Positions 12,216 to 23,129 of a DNA stretch of 64,000 nt are shown here, in pieces. The DNA is from Culex pipiens pallens. Its lineage: Eukaryota > Arthropoda > Insecta > Diptera > Culicidae. Below the pieces are notes generated by a model. The model did no database searches. It saw nothing but the letters and a program-made list of their open reading frames with translations, and had not been told where the DNA came from. Within the stretch, counting starts at the first letter, position 1. The number at the start of each line of letters is the position of its first letter. Position numbers and translations under genes: made by a program. The stretch lies in the NCBI RefSeq assembly GCF_016801865.2, contig NC_068937.1, positions 110,402,664 through 110,466,663 on the forward strand, in the 5' to 3' direction.

Positions 12216-12365
12216 AGTTGGCACTCTATTACATAAAGCTCATAATGATGTTCTATGGATAAACTAATGATTTAAAAATGGGTTGCTTTTGACTTTTGAC
12301 TGTCCAAAATCCAAATAGTGTTCTGTTGAACCAACTGTGATACTTTTTTACTACTTCAACCAACT

Positions 12366-12720
12366 GAAATAAATAAATAAATTGTTCGCTCTACAGCATT
12401 GCCATGGCGTTCTTGATTGCGAGATTCCTACTCGAAACTAGGTGTCCGAAGGCTTGATTGTTGAGGCAATTGCAAACTTCTTTTTACACCTAAGCTTCCA
12501 TCCACCCGGGATTCGAAGTGATGACCTTTTGGATTGTGAGCCCAACTGCCTACCAGCGACTCCACCGAGACAGGATCCAGGAAAACGACGATTGAGCTAA
12601 CGACCTAACCGGGCCAACATTTACTTTCCCCCGACGGAAGGCGTGTTCAGACAAATCTCATCTCGAAAATTGCCACCTAGACCTTCTGGGATCGAACCCA
12701 GGCAGACTGGGTTGTCCTTC
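12366..12720 (-). mobile_element. Dimeric (Twin-like) tRNA-derived SINE, minus strand
   Basis: Reading the minus strand, there are two tRNA-like parts. The first has a B-box GGGTTCGATCCCAG (about 12685-12715). The second has an anticodon-type hairpin around loop CTCACAA (about 12533) and a second B-box-like CTTCGAATCCCGGG (about 12507). The tail is a (TTTA)n run at 12367-12384. The two-tRNA layout is that of the Twin SINE family described from Culex pipiens; the family assignment is from memory. No perfect target duplication was found. Confidence 0.65.
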
Positions 12721-12729
12721 ACTCAAACC

Positions 12730-15418
12730 AACATCAAAACTATTAATTCTCAAGCATTTTCACTTATCCTAATTGGAAACACAGACTTTAATTTACACCC
12801 ATGTCGGGACACTCTCTGCAGACTTGCCAACTTGAGCTTAATTTGTTTCGTCGTTTTCAACTTGTCATTCTTCCATTCCCAGGATTTTTTTCTGTTCTTC
12901 TCCCAGGTAGGTTCAAAAGTTAAATCATTCCTTTTTTCGCAAAAGGTTTAAATTTATTAGCGCGCTAATTGAAATCAGCGCAATTTATCGAGGGTGGGTG
13001 GCCTTTTCACTCGAAGGGTCAATTGTTGCTTTGAATGGCGAACTTTTTGTTAATTTTGCAGCCCCATTTGGGCTCAGTCAAACTTCAACGCTTCATAAAT
13101 TATGACTGTTGGCGCAAAACGGAGCACGGAATGAAAAATGTTCTCCAAACCGCGAAATGAAACCAGGAGATTCTGCTTCCCCCAGTGGTGTCATTCGATT
13201 CAATTTTCATCGACAATTCCGGAAAAATCGGCCTCCACCCCACCCACAAAACAATGTTTATTCCTTGTTCGCACCGGTAAGATATACACACGGGATGGCA
13301 AAACCAGGAAGGGGCGGTCGTTTTCTACCCCATAAATATGGTAACACTTCGTGTTAATAGCGATAATAAACCGTACGTGATTGAATTCCTCCTTTCCCGT
13401 GGATTACCCGCGATGTTGTTGTTGCTTGTTGGTTGGCGGTCTGGTCAGAATCCTTGAAGAACAGGAGTACCGCGCCCGAACAGCCGGCTCAACCACAGCC
13501 GGATGCTTTAATGGCATTCAACTGGGTGTTATCCTGACCTGCTCCAGGACTACCCCCCTCCAGATCGACAATGGCACACGGTGGCAGATGGCGCGCTTAA
13601 CCCGTGTGCCATCGGTGGTTGCCCCCTCTCAACCCCGACCAGGTCAGGGGAACGATTTGGCATGGTCGTAGGGTGACTTGTAGCAGTTCAAAATTTTGAG
13701 TGAATCGTGAAGGAGCAAGCCTTTTTAAAGCAAATATAAATCAAATCAAAATTGAAATAACTCAAGTTTCAGATCCAGCGGTCACTTCAAAATGCAAAAG
13801 GCTTATCAGAAGTTATGCTTCATCTGACTCGACACGAATACATACATGAAAGTGGGTCTGTTTTATAAAAAAAAACCCTGTTTGTTATTCGGGATTTTAT
13901 GTGGGACTGTGTGATGTTGCAAACCAATCTGTAGTTATTTTATGCAAAGCAAATATAGTGCAACAAGTCACCCTATTAGCCAGTTTCAACTCTGGCACCG
14001 TTTTTGCATAAATAAAGTCTATGTTTACACCGCATCCGGAGGCTTCCAGGGGGAATGCGGGGTGGTCCACCCAAAAGGGGGACACTTCCGGGGCGGAAAC
14101 CCCTTTACCAAAGTCGCGTGCGCGGACAACAACAAAAAAGCGCCATCCACGAGAGAATCTACAAGGTTGGAGTTTTATGTTTTTCACGACGACGACGATG
14201 ATGATGGCCTGTGTACAAAGTCATAAATATTTATGTGTAAAACCTGGTGAATACGAACGGGGTACGCACACATACACACACAGACATACACACACGTGGG
14301 AACCTCAGGACAAAATACGCTTAATGCTGCTAAACCGGAAGATTTGTTACTCTTGGAGGTTCAACTGCAGCTAGTCGTGTCCTGCTACTCTGCTGCTCCA
14401 CGGTAGAGTTGCGACTAAGTGGTCAGGTGAAATATTGCCCAAGTTATGCACAAAACGCCATTAGCCACGATTATTATGCGATGTCGTTACAGGTGCCAGG
14501 CTGCCGGTGCCGCCGTTTTGGTTGCTCATCGTGTCGAGAAAACGGTGCATAAAATTTGTATCGTAAAGCGGCCGGATAAGTGCGCGTTTACGAGGAAGTT
14601 ATCGGTTCTACTGCCGGTCTAAACTGGTTGAATGGGTGTTGCAATTGATGTTTAGAACGCGGTTTTGATGTTCAATCAGAGCTCAGAGCCATTCATGTTA
14701 AATATTAAGTGGAAATTTATCTTTACAATTTACAAATGAGCCGAAAAAATTGTGTTCGATCTGCGATGTCATGCTGATAAATATATTTAGAACAATAAAA
14801 CATCTTTTTTTTGTAACTGTTCTTGTAAAGTTTACGGACCATCCCCCATATCCCCGAATAAACACAACTTTTTTAAAGAGATATTGAACTTTCCGGATTA
14901 AACTTGAGCATAAACGTATACATTATTTAAAACAAATTGTTTGCACAATAAACCCACTACGCTATTTTTTCACTGCTAATAAGTTTTTAATTTAACCCTG
15001 CCGAATCAAAAACAAAAGTTTCACAGTTTCAACATACCTATTATACTTGATTACATCGACCAATAAATTTTCTGCGCAGGCTCAAATCGAGGGGAAGCAT
15101 GAAATTTAGGGTCCCCAGAAACACGTGCATTTTGAATTTTTCAAAAAATATTCAGGCAGGACCGAATGGTTTTTCTCTAAAGTTTGTATGGAGAATCGTG
15201 GCCGAGTTATGAATTTTGAAAAACAAAATGATTTTTGGAAAAAATCAAAATTTTATACCAAAAATAAATTTAATCTAAATTGTTTGTGTAAAATTGATTT
15301 GCAATCGAAAAGTACTTAACAGTTTTTTTGATAAAGGGCTCTGTTTTCAAAATAAAGCCAACGAAAGTTTAATTTTAACGAAATATTAGCAGTTTTTCGA
15401 TTTTTAAAAATAGTTACC
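12730..15418. other. Intergenic, nothing recognised
   Basis: Mixed-composition DNA, with 13100-13680 and 14020-14600 less AT-rich. Overlapping 60-117 aa ORFs occur on both strands without recognisable domains. A CA-rich simple sequence lies near 14266-14296 and a GAC/GAT run near 14188-14206. Confidence 0.35.
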
Positions 15419-15603
15419 CTTTAGCAAGTTTTTTTTTTAATTTTTCTTGCTCTTGTTAGTGCCATAGTTATAGAAATAATTGTTCCAAAATGGATTATGG
15501 TGCAACACACAGCTGAAAGGAACTCCAAAACTCTGTTATGAACTGCAAAAGAACTGATTGTATCTTGATTATTCACCAATAAAACCGAATTGAAATTGAA
15601 TTG
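15419..15603 (+). mobile_element. 5'-truncated LINE 3' tail (185 bp)
   Basis: It matches the 3' UTR of the LINE at 51099-52859: CACAGCTGAAAGGAAC, CCAAAACTCTGTTATG and TAAAACCGAATTGAA-type end with TTGAA repeats. Flanking 12-bp direct repeats (AAAATAGTTACC at 15407-15418, AAAATAGTGACC at 15604-15615, one mismatch) mark the insertion. Confidence 0.8.
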
Positions 15604-15854
15604 AAAATAGTGACCAAGAGTGACAATTTCCAAAAAAAAATTTTTTATGGTTCATAAAATTTTCTATGAAATTGTCTAAAAGACATTGAAGATTGGACTT
15701 CTGGTTGCTGAGATACAGCGGCTTAGAGAAAAAGAAACATGAAAATTGAAGTTTTCTAAGTCTCATTTTTTACCATACTTCTCTATGGCTCAAAAGTTGC
15801 GGGGTTTTGTCCCCTAAAAAATATTAAAAAATCTCGAAAATCAAAAAATACGTA

Positions 15855-16495
15855 CAGTCATCCCACTAATTCGGAACACCCACAAATTCGGAACTCTTTT
15901 GTGATGATTTGTCAATAGCATGCCAAATGCATTTTTTTTTCTGGCGACCCTACTATTTTTAGCACCTTCATTTGGACATTCTCTAGCTATTTCACTAGTA
16001 AAAGTAGTACTTTTTGAACAATAAACTTCATTTCGTGACTATTATATTCTGAGCAGCAAAACACTGCCTCCAAATTGCCTGTTCCAGAATTGTGTGATGT
16101 TATTGTGTTATTGTGAATTTAACTGATATTTTCACAAAAAAATATCAGACCAGTCATAAAACATAACATAAGCTTGAGTTTCATTGATTTCAGTGTGTGA
16201 AGTCATTATTTTGTAAAAAATATATGCTCCTAAAGAGAATCAAAGTTTGTTTACATCCGTAAGAAAAAAGTGTTCCGAATTTGTGGATTTCAAGGGTCAA
16301 AGTTTTTTCTTCAAAAACATGATATAAAAGTTAAAATTTGCAGCTGTTCGGTACAGCATTCGAAAGATCGCAAGAAAAGCTTTCAAATGAAGGGAAAAGC
16401 GAATCATTAAGTTCAATTATCGATTTGCAATGATTTTTTGAACATTGGCCGATCTGTAAACTGCTCCGAATATGAGGGATGGCTGTACTTTGGGA
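15855..16495. mobile_element. TA-flanked non-autonomous DNA transposon (641 bp)
   Basis: The ends are CAGTCATCCCACTAATTCGG and, inverted, CAGCCATCCCTCATATTCGG. Both sides are flanked by TA (15853-15854 and 16496-16497), the target site of Tc1/mariner-type elements. Subterminal TTCGGAACA motifs recur (near 15889 and 16271). There is no transposase ORF. Confidence 0.75.
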
Positions 16496-16497
16496 AA

Positions 16498-17049
16498 TTG
16501 AGATTTTGTGAAAAAAAAAAGTTAATAAAAACATCGGCAATTTTGTTTTCTGTGTACCTATTTTTTCAAATAGTCCTCAACAATACCTACAACTTTGCCG
16601 AAGAAACCAAATTTATCAGAAAATTCACTCAAAAGTTACAGATTTTCGAATATTTACGTACCATTTTTGTATGGACAGCTGCCAAAATTGTATGGAGACT
16701 TGTATAGGTGAACAAATGACACAAAATAACTGCTTTGGTCAAAGGGAAGGCCCCCACAACGTTTGAACGAAATAAAAAAAAATACAAAAAAAAATTAAAA
16801 TAGTCGACATCGGCCGATTTTGTAGAGGATTATTCAGGTTTAAAAATTTTTGCTTTGAAAGTTTTGTGTCAAATGGTTATGTTTTCTATCTTGTATCGGC
16901 GAAACGTTTTAGTAACTACCCATTGAGAATTTTTATCTGTTTCATGTTGACTCGAATTCGAGTCTAATTCACCTTACTGGGTATTCTGTACACAATTGTT
17001 ATAAAATAACACATTTTTTCGTTGATTTTCCTCAGATTTTAAAGAACCA
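16498..17049. other. Intergenic, nothing recognised
   Basis: AT-rich with A-tracts; no ORF of note. Confidence 0.3.
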
Positions 17050-17264
17050 CCGTAAACTGGGGTCAATCGGGACACATGGGGCGAATTGGGACAGCAGTTT
17101 TAACTATGTTAGAGCACAATATTTTGATTTTTCTGGTTGGTTTTGGTTAGAACAGACTCTGCCCAACAAGATGTGTACATTCATTTCCAAATTTAAAAGC
17201 TTTAAGTGCTCTAAAAACTGCTGTCCCTATTCAGACTGTAGTCCCGATTCACCCCAGATTACGG
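17050..17264. mobile_element. MITE with CCGTAAACTGGGGTCAATCG ends
   Basis: Inverted ends CCGTAAACTGGGGTCAATCG and CGATTCACCCCAGATTACGG, with further symmetry (GGGACAGCAGTTTT / AAAACTGCTGTCCC, GTTAGAGCAC / GTGCTCTAA). 215 bp, non-coding. A rearranged fragment of the same family is at about 45415-45524. Confidence 0.75.
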
Positions 17265-17334
17265 CATGAAATTATCTTGACATATCCGTGTTTTGTAAAT
17301 GGAATGCCGCAATTTTTTTTGCCGTTAACGGTTC

Positions 17335-17500
17335 ACATCAACCAGAGCTTTTGCACCCAGCGTTTTGTTACAGACATTTTAGTATCTCCAAAACTACGGA
17401 AACTATCGATATGATTTTTTACGCATCCCCTAAATTACTTTGAAGACAGTTATTTACAACAAACACCCTTAAAAATCACAAGCCCTTTTTTAAGTAAAAT
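17335..17500 (+). repeat. Dispersed repeat related to 12060-12215
   Basis: Carries CACATCAACCAGAGCTTTTG, AACTATCGATATGATTTTT and GCATCCCCTAAATTA in the same order as the inverted copy at 12 kb. Non-coding. Confidence 0.6.
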
Positions 17501-18075
17501 TGTTTGGAATCTTGAGTTTTCAATTACTTTCATGAAACTTGCATGATAATAAATATTGGGAAACGAAGCTAACATCGCTTGAAACTAGCTAGGTAAAATA
17601 AGTTGACCCAACGCCGTAATTAGTTCGAGTTTCCACAAACACTCACCAACATACACTTCAGTTGTCCAACTTTTCCTTTCACAATTCATCACATGAGGTG
17701 TCCGCACCCCCAAAAGCGGTTGACCGCCAGGTAGAGGCACTCTTGCTGGCTGTCAATTTAAGTCTGTGATATTTCTCGTTTTCACAAACTACCAAGGCAC
17801 CCCCAGGACCAGGACGTGAAGAACAAGTTTTCCACTCATCATCATCAGCAGCAGCAGCAGCAGTTGAGGACCGGTGGAAAACTCGTGGAATCGTGGTCGC
17901 TCGGTTCGTTTGTTGCATTTTCCCAAGGTGCAAGGTTCTTACTATTTGTTGAAAAGTTTAAGATGCTGTGAATGATAGCACAATTAGCACAGTTGTCGAC
18001 CCGGGCGGTAGTCCCAACTCAGTCGCCGCCGAGTCGATCCCGCTTCGAACAAGACGATTGAATGGACCGAGGAGG
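17501..18075. other. Intergenic, short CAG run
   Basis: A short (CAG)n run sits near 17844-17861. The 84-aa minus ORF across it has no family motifs. The stretch ends at the TA target of the next element. Confidence 0.35.
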
Positions 18076-18077
18076 TA

Positions 18078-19408
18078 GGGTACGTTATCCATTAGTGGAC
18101 CCCTTTCCTATAGTGGACCCTCTGAAGGGTTTTTGATGAAAAAATCAATAAAATCACAATTTCAAGCGTGTTTTTGTCTACAAATCTTTTATTTGGCATG
18201 TTCAGCATAATTTAAAACAATGTTGGCTGACATTGACGTGTCCTTTCAGCCAAAATAAGTGTTTTGAGTTCGACATCTGAAATCAGTCATGGCCACTAGC
18301 ATTTTCACAACAAAACTGCATTTATATTTTATGATTGAATTAACTATCCAATCATTTTTTGACTGATTATTCAACTTCAGCAGGTCGAAATAATGTAAGT
18401 TTAAGAAACTTTACTAAAATAAAGCGAAGAACTGCTCATTTTCGAGCAAAAATTAGGGGGGTCCAATATAGGACAACGAAAATCCAAACTTTTCCAAAAG
18501 TGGACCCCTGTTAATTTAACTTACAAAAATAAAGAAAACTGTGTATTTAAGCAAAAGTTTCTCTTAAACATACAATAAATGCTTGTTGTAATCAACCTAA
18601 ACGCATATTTTTTTCAATTATGAGTATAAATATAGCTGTTTTCATGTTAAAAGTACCAAATATGCTGAAGCCGAAAGAATTTATAATTAATCAAAACTTT
18701 AGTTAATGGTACTTAACTGAAGCATCATAGTTGCAGTTTGAAATGATATTTTATAATAATAAATCAATAACAAAACATTATTTTTAAATAAACATGCGTG
18801 GTTTTATCAGCAACTGTAAACAAATCTATTGTTTAGTTTCGGTCAATCATTTATGTAATTAATATGGAAAAAATTGCATCAAAATTACTTTTTTAAATTA
18901 TTTGTATGTTTACAGTGGTTTTTGAAACGTTTTCTCTGATCTTTTTCGGAAATAAATGTGTTTAAATGTCTGTTAGGTTTTTTTGCTGTTTAAAGCCAAA
19001 TTTGTTAACAAAACATATTTGTTCATGATGAAAAGTGAGCAAAATCCATCTTTTATTCATTATATCTATCATTAGACCTACACAATGCATCAAAACATCA
19101 AATATCGGTTAAATTAGGTATAAAAATAACAGTTTGCCTATAGTGGACCCGGGTCCACAATCGGATTATGGACCCGGGTCCACTATAGGAAAAGGGGGTC
19201 CATAACAGGCAAAAAAAACTTTTTTTTCAAATGGCTATTTTTCTACTCAAAAACAAAAAACTGATGAAACAAATACTCAAAATTGTTCAAAACACTCCAG
19301 ATTCCATTATTTTGTTCAAAGGGTTATGAAAAAGTGCTTAAAATATTGAAAATTTGTGAAAAATGTGCTTCGGCTCTACTAGGGGGTCCACTAATGGTTA
19401 AAATACCC
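18078..19408. mobile_element. TA-flanked non-autonomous element K, uninterrupted copy (1331 bp)
   Basis: The ends are GGGTACGTTATCCATTAGTG and, inverted, GGGTATTTTAACCATTAGTG, flanked by TA at 18076-18077 and 19409-19410. GTGGACCC or its complement GGGTCCAC recurs at both ends and internally, including GTGGACCCGGGTCCAC near 19145 and again near 19170. No transposase ORF, so it would depend on a partner enzyme; TA target and short inverted ends fit the Tc1/mariner superfamily. This copy is the empty reference for the copy at 53460-62465. Confidence 0.85.
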
Positions 19409-19410
19409 TA

Positions 19411-20640
19411 TCAAAGGTGACTCGAGTGGGCTAGCTAGTTTCGAGTGTATGATATTCATCTCTGTCGTCTCCGTCCGGAGTGTGTTGGCAACCACAGAAC
19501 CACTTGATAGCCAGAGTACATACACACTGAAGTTCGCCGGCGGTAATTGCTGTGAGTAAGTGTGTCCAACCGCTCAACATTTGCATCAGCAACTGTTTGG
19601 AAGCTGCGAGCCACAATCACTTTGGTTGATTTGCTGATGATGATGTCGATGATTGTGGAGAGTAGGTGGGTGGTTTCTGTGTGTGCACTTGACTTTGTTA
19701 ATTAATCAAGCAACTCGAATGACGCTTAACCTGTGGTTGCGGTAGTGGTGGCAATTGGTTCTTGCTGATGAGCTGATGACTTGATTACACTGGAATTGGT
19801 TGCTGATCGACTATTGATTTTGATTGAAGACATGGAATAAGTTTGTTATACTGGAAATTGCAGCGTTTTTGCGTGATCTGTTTGAAGTGTTTCAATCCAC
19901 ACTGGTTGTCTGCTTTGAAAATTTGGGAGCCATCCATAAACCACGTGGACACTTTGTTGTAGGGGGAGGGGGGAAGATTTTTTGTATGGACAATAGGGTG
20001 ACAATAAAAAAGGTGCAGTGGTAATGCTACAGGCATAACCATCATGACGAAGAACTTCGGACACAAAATTAAATGAATTTTTTTATAGTTTTATTATTTG
20101 CGTTTCTTGGCCACAAAATCAATCACGAAACGGTTATTTCTTAAGATCTATTTATTTCTGCTCTAAGATCTTATGGTATTTTGACATTGGATAACGTCTA
20201 AAGTTTTGAAACGCTTCACAGCTAATCGTAATGTCAAGATTTTCGTGCCAGTTGATTTGAAATCATTTCATCAATTACCTTTTAAACTTTTGGCATTGAA
20301 CAATTTTTTAGAAATATTTTGAAATAATAAAAAGCCATTATCAGGACTCCAGTTCATTACAAAGAGCCAGTCTGAACCATGTGTGAAAGATTTTCTTTGC
20401 GTCACAACAAATTTGAATCACATTAAACGATTTATTCCCACACATTACAAGACTTTTTTCTCGTTTTGACATTTCTACAGCGTTCTCTCTGCCTTCCTAC
20501 GGCATTCGCCACCTAGATTTCTTCTGACCCGGCTGTGCATCCCGGGGCCGTGACCAATTACACGAGCTCGTAGTAGATTCGTTGTACTAACCCATAGGGC
20601 TACAACACAGTCTACTAGGTTAAGCGATTTTACTCCACTG
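19411..20640. other. Intergenic with MITE fragment
   Basis: Near 19928-20005 there is GCCATCCATAAACCACGTGG followed by a G-run and TTTTTTGTATGGACAA, a one-ended relative of the MITE at 27837-28006. No gene is recognised in the remainder. Confidence 0.4.
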
Positions 20641-20908
20641 CCTAAAAGTTGCCTCCGCTGGCGGTTTTGCTCGTCCCCGGGTGTATCTGTAGTTGGTCGC
20701 AGTCTTTGATGGCCTTTTCAGGTGACGAATTTAGATACATCAATCGAACATCCGTGGAAGGGAAACTCGACGCATCGAACCCAATCAGCGTGTACCATGA
20801 AACGGGAGTGTGTGTGTATGTGTGTGTGAACGCGCATTTGGCAATTTTCTTGAATCTGCCAACCTACGGCATTCGCACACAATTTTCCCTCTTCGGTGCT
20901 GCTCTCCG

Positions 20909-20910
<2 letters not shown>

Positions 20911-20965
<55 letters not shown>

Positions 20966-20966
20966 A
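20911..20966. repeat. (TC)n microsatellite
   Basis: A run of TC dinucleotides of about 55 bp with one TA interruption. The overlapping 144-aa and 106-aa ORFs are dominated by SL / RE dipeptides and are artefacts of it. Confidence 0.95.
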
Positions 20967-21586
20967 GAAAATAAAGGTAATTTTTCAGAAGAAATCCTTC
21001 TCCGGAAGAGAGAATTTGCGTTGCTAGGGCTCTCTCTCTCCCTGCTGCTGTTGCTTCACCCGTCTGCGGCTCAGATATTATGAGCCGACCCGACTTGTTC
21101 AGCATCTCGGTGGCAACTAAGTGGAGTGGAAAGGGTAGAACGCATTTTTATACTTCTACTTCGCTATTACTTCCCCTATTTTCACGATCGTCGACGACCA
21201 GTTCTGCTGCGGCGGTTTTCCCCTCAAAAGCTATTCTGCCAATACTGAAAATTTTATAGAAAATTGCTGAAGGTTTTCCGTATCGAATGGTCCAAAAATT
21301 ATGTAATTCCAATGTGTCTGGATAAAGATTTTACCGTTTGAAATAACGTTCCTCGAAATGCCAAAACAAAAATCTATAAATATAGGTCGATTTGTCATTT
21401 TCGCAATTATTTCACTCTCGACTTTCAACGAGGAAGGGACGACGCGTCAGCAAATGAGGAAAGGTGAAGGCGAGAAACAGACACGGTAGTCTCGAGCTAG
21501 GCCGCAGTTCCCAGTCGGACGAGTCAACCAAACCGGGAATACCTGACTTGTGCATTTTTGCAGCAGGCGATTTTTCCCTCTCCGTG

Positions 21587-21588
<2 letters not shown>

Positions 21589-21644
<56 letters not shown>
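21589..21644. repeat. (CA)n microsatellite
   Basis: An uninterrupted CA run of about 56 bp. The ORFs across it code for TH or CV repeats and are not genes. Confidence 0.95.
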
Positions 21645-21645
<1 letters not shown>

Positions 21646-21770
21646 GCGCGTATGACATTCTACCACACAGAAACAGTGGTTTTATGCTAACTCTGTGGTG
21701 AAATGATTTTTATTCGATCTTTTTTTAAATTTTTAGGGAACATTCTTAGAGGGAAATTTTGAAGGAACAA

Positions 21771-21807
21771 CTCTTTCGTGAGATATTTGGTGGCCCTGAA
21801 AAGGGCC
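21771..21807 (-). promoter_or_regulatory. Histone-type mRNA 3' end: stem-loop plus downstream element
   Basis: On the minus strand the stem-loop GGCCCTTTTCAGGGCC (21807-21792) is preceded by ACAAAC and followed by ACCA. Its 6-bp stem and TTTC loop fit the metazoan replication-dependent histone consensus. Fifteen bases further on is AAAGAG (21776-21771) in CACGAAAGAGTTGTTC, as expected of the purine-rich element that pairs with U7 snRNA. Three related sites occur at 35.1-36.2 kb. What is seen is the signal; use in vivo is inferred. Confidence 0.7.
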
Positions 21808-21910
21808 GTTTGTTTAGTGCTTCATTCGGGCCGCTTCTCCGGTCAACGTTGAGGAAGATGTCCATAGCTTTGGTCTGGGTCAACCTGCATCAGCACCACG
21901 TTCCTAAGTG

Positions 21911-22309
21911 CTACTTGCGGCGGGGCTTTTGCTTCTTGTCCGTTACACTTGCGATGGTGGAGGAGCTGCTCTTCTTCTTTCCCGATGGTCTGCAGTGGCG
22001 ATTCGTTCCGAAGTTCCGATCCTTCAGGGTGATGGCGGCCAGATTCGTTTCGTCAACCAGCGGACGGGCCGCGGGCTTGGCCGGTTTCCTCTCTTTTCGG
22101 AACCTTGGCCTGTGGTTTGCTTCTCCTGCGGTGCAGCGGTTGTTCTTCGTTGTTTGTCCGTTGGGCTGCCTAGGGAAATTTTCGCCTTCTGCGCCCTCTT
22201 CTGCTGCAGCTGATGTGGCCTCGACGACGATCCAAAAATTATGAGCTGAAGTGGGGGTGATTTTAGATACATCAATCTCACGTCTCCTGATTGAGTGATT
22301 GGGAAACGT
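21911..22309 (-). pseudogene. Basic open frame upstream of the histone-type 3' end, identity unknown
   Basis: Between an upstream in-frame TAA at 22310 and the TAG at 21911-21913 the minus strand is open for 132 codons, but no in-frame ATG was seen. The C-terminal half is strongly basic (for example RFRKERKPAKPAARP, then GKKKSSSS and a DKKQKPRRK end), reminiscent of linker-histone tails, but no histone fold or tail is recognisable. The stop lies about 100 nt before the histone-type stem-loop. It could be a decayed histone-like gene, a last exon or chance. Overlapping plus-strand frames (161 and 101 aa) are treated as shadows. Confidence 0.3.
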
Positions 22310-22499
22310 TTATTCAACCAACCAGCGTGCACCGAAAAGAGGGGAAATTCGCAAAGAGGAGAATTCGTCACGTAACGATTTCGCATCGCGAAATTTTGTG
22401 TTCAATTTCATTAAGATTTCACAACTCGAGCAGCGAACAACGACGAGAAGGACTTAACCACTGGCTTGGCTTGGCCACATCGTGTGGTCAACACAAATG

Positions 22500-23120
22500 T
22501 TCCTGATCCGGATTCGAGCGGAACGACGCCTACACGGCGTTGGTTCATGATCCGCATTCGGGCGAAAAAACGATTTTTGGTCCAGCTGCTGACAGTCAGG
22601 AAACGTCCAGCGAAAATTCAAGAATTTTAATCAACCCTGTTCAGGGCTAACGACTGTTGAAAGAGTAATTTTTGCTAAAATCTTGATTTCAATAATTTTG
22701 CCACGCAGTTTGCTGCGAATTTTCAGTTCTTCTTTATGAGCATTGCATTTTTCATGTTTGTTGTTTTTGTGCTGTGGGAGTGGATTTTTGACAACGGCTG
22801 GGCAACGCAGTAGGCGCAGATTTTTGTCACTGCGCGCGCCCTCGTACATACACACGTATTTGCTTTCGTATCGAAGGGTAAATCTGCTGATGTGGTTGTA
22901 TTCATCTGGATTCGGACGAAACGACACCAACACGGTGATTCTTGTTTTGCGTTTGGCGCATCGGCCAACAATTTGGCAGCGCAGCAGGCTGAGATTTTTG
23001 GACTGCACGCGCTTACACTCACACACACATATGTAATCGCTCGTAAATTTCGAGGTGATTCTGATTCCGAGGCTGGATTTAATTTCATTTCCGTTTTGCG
23101 TAACCGTGCAGCAACATCAC
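22500..23120. repeat. Decayed direct repeats upstream of the satellite array
   Basis: A GC-rich block GGCAACGCAGTAGGCGCAGA (22801) recurs diverged as GGCAGCGCAGCAGGCTGAGA (22976). GATCCGGATTCGAGCGGAAC (22507) recurs as ATCTGGATTCGGACGAAACG (22906). The units seem to be about 175 and 400 bp apart. No gene product is recognised. Confidence 0.45.
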
Positions 23121-23129
23121 AGAAGAGCA

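Noticed and set aside
20540..20620. Possible tRNA-like unit on the minus strand (TAGCCCTATGGGTTAGTA)
   Set aside because: No B-box or cloverleaf pairing could be made out; too weak to list.
20649..21105. 144-aa and 106-aa ORFs
   Set aside because: Driven by the (TC)n microsatellite on opposite strands.
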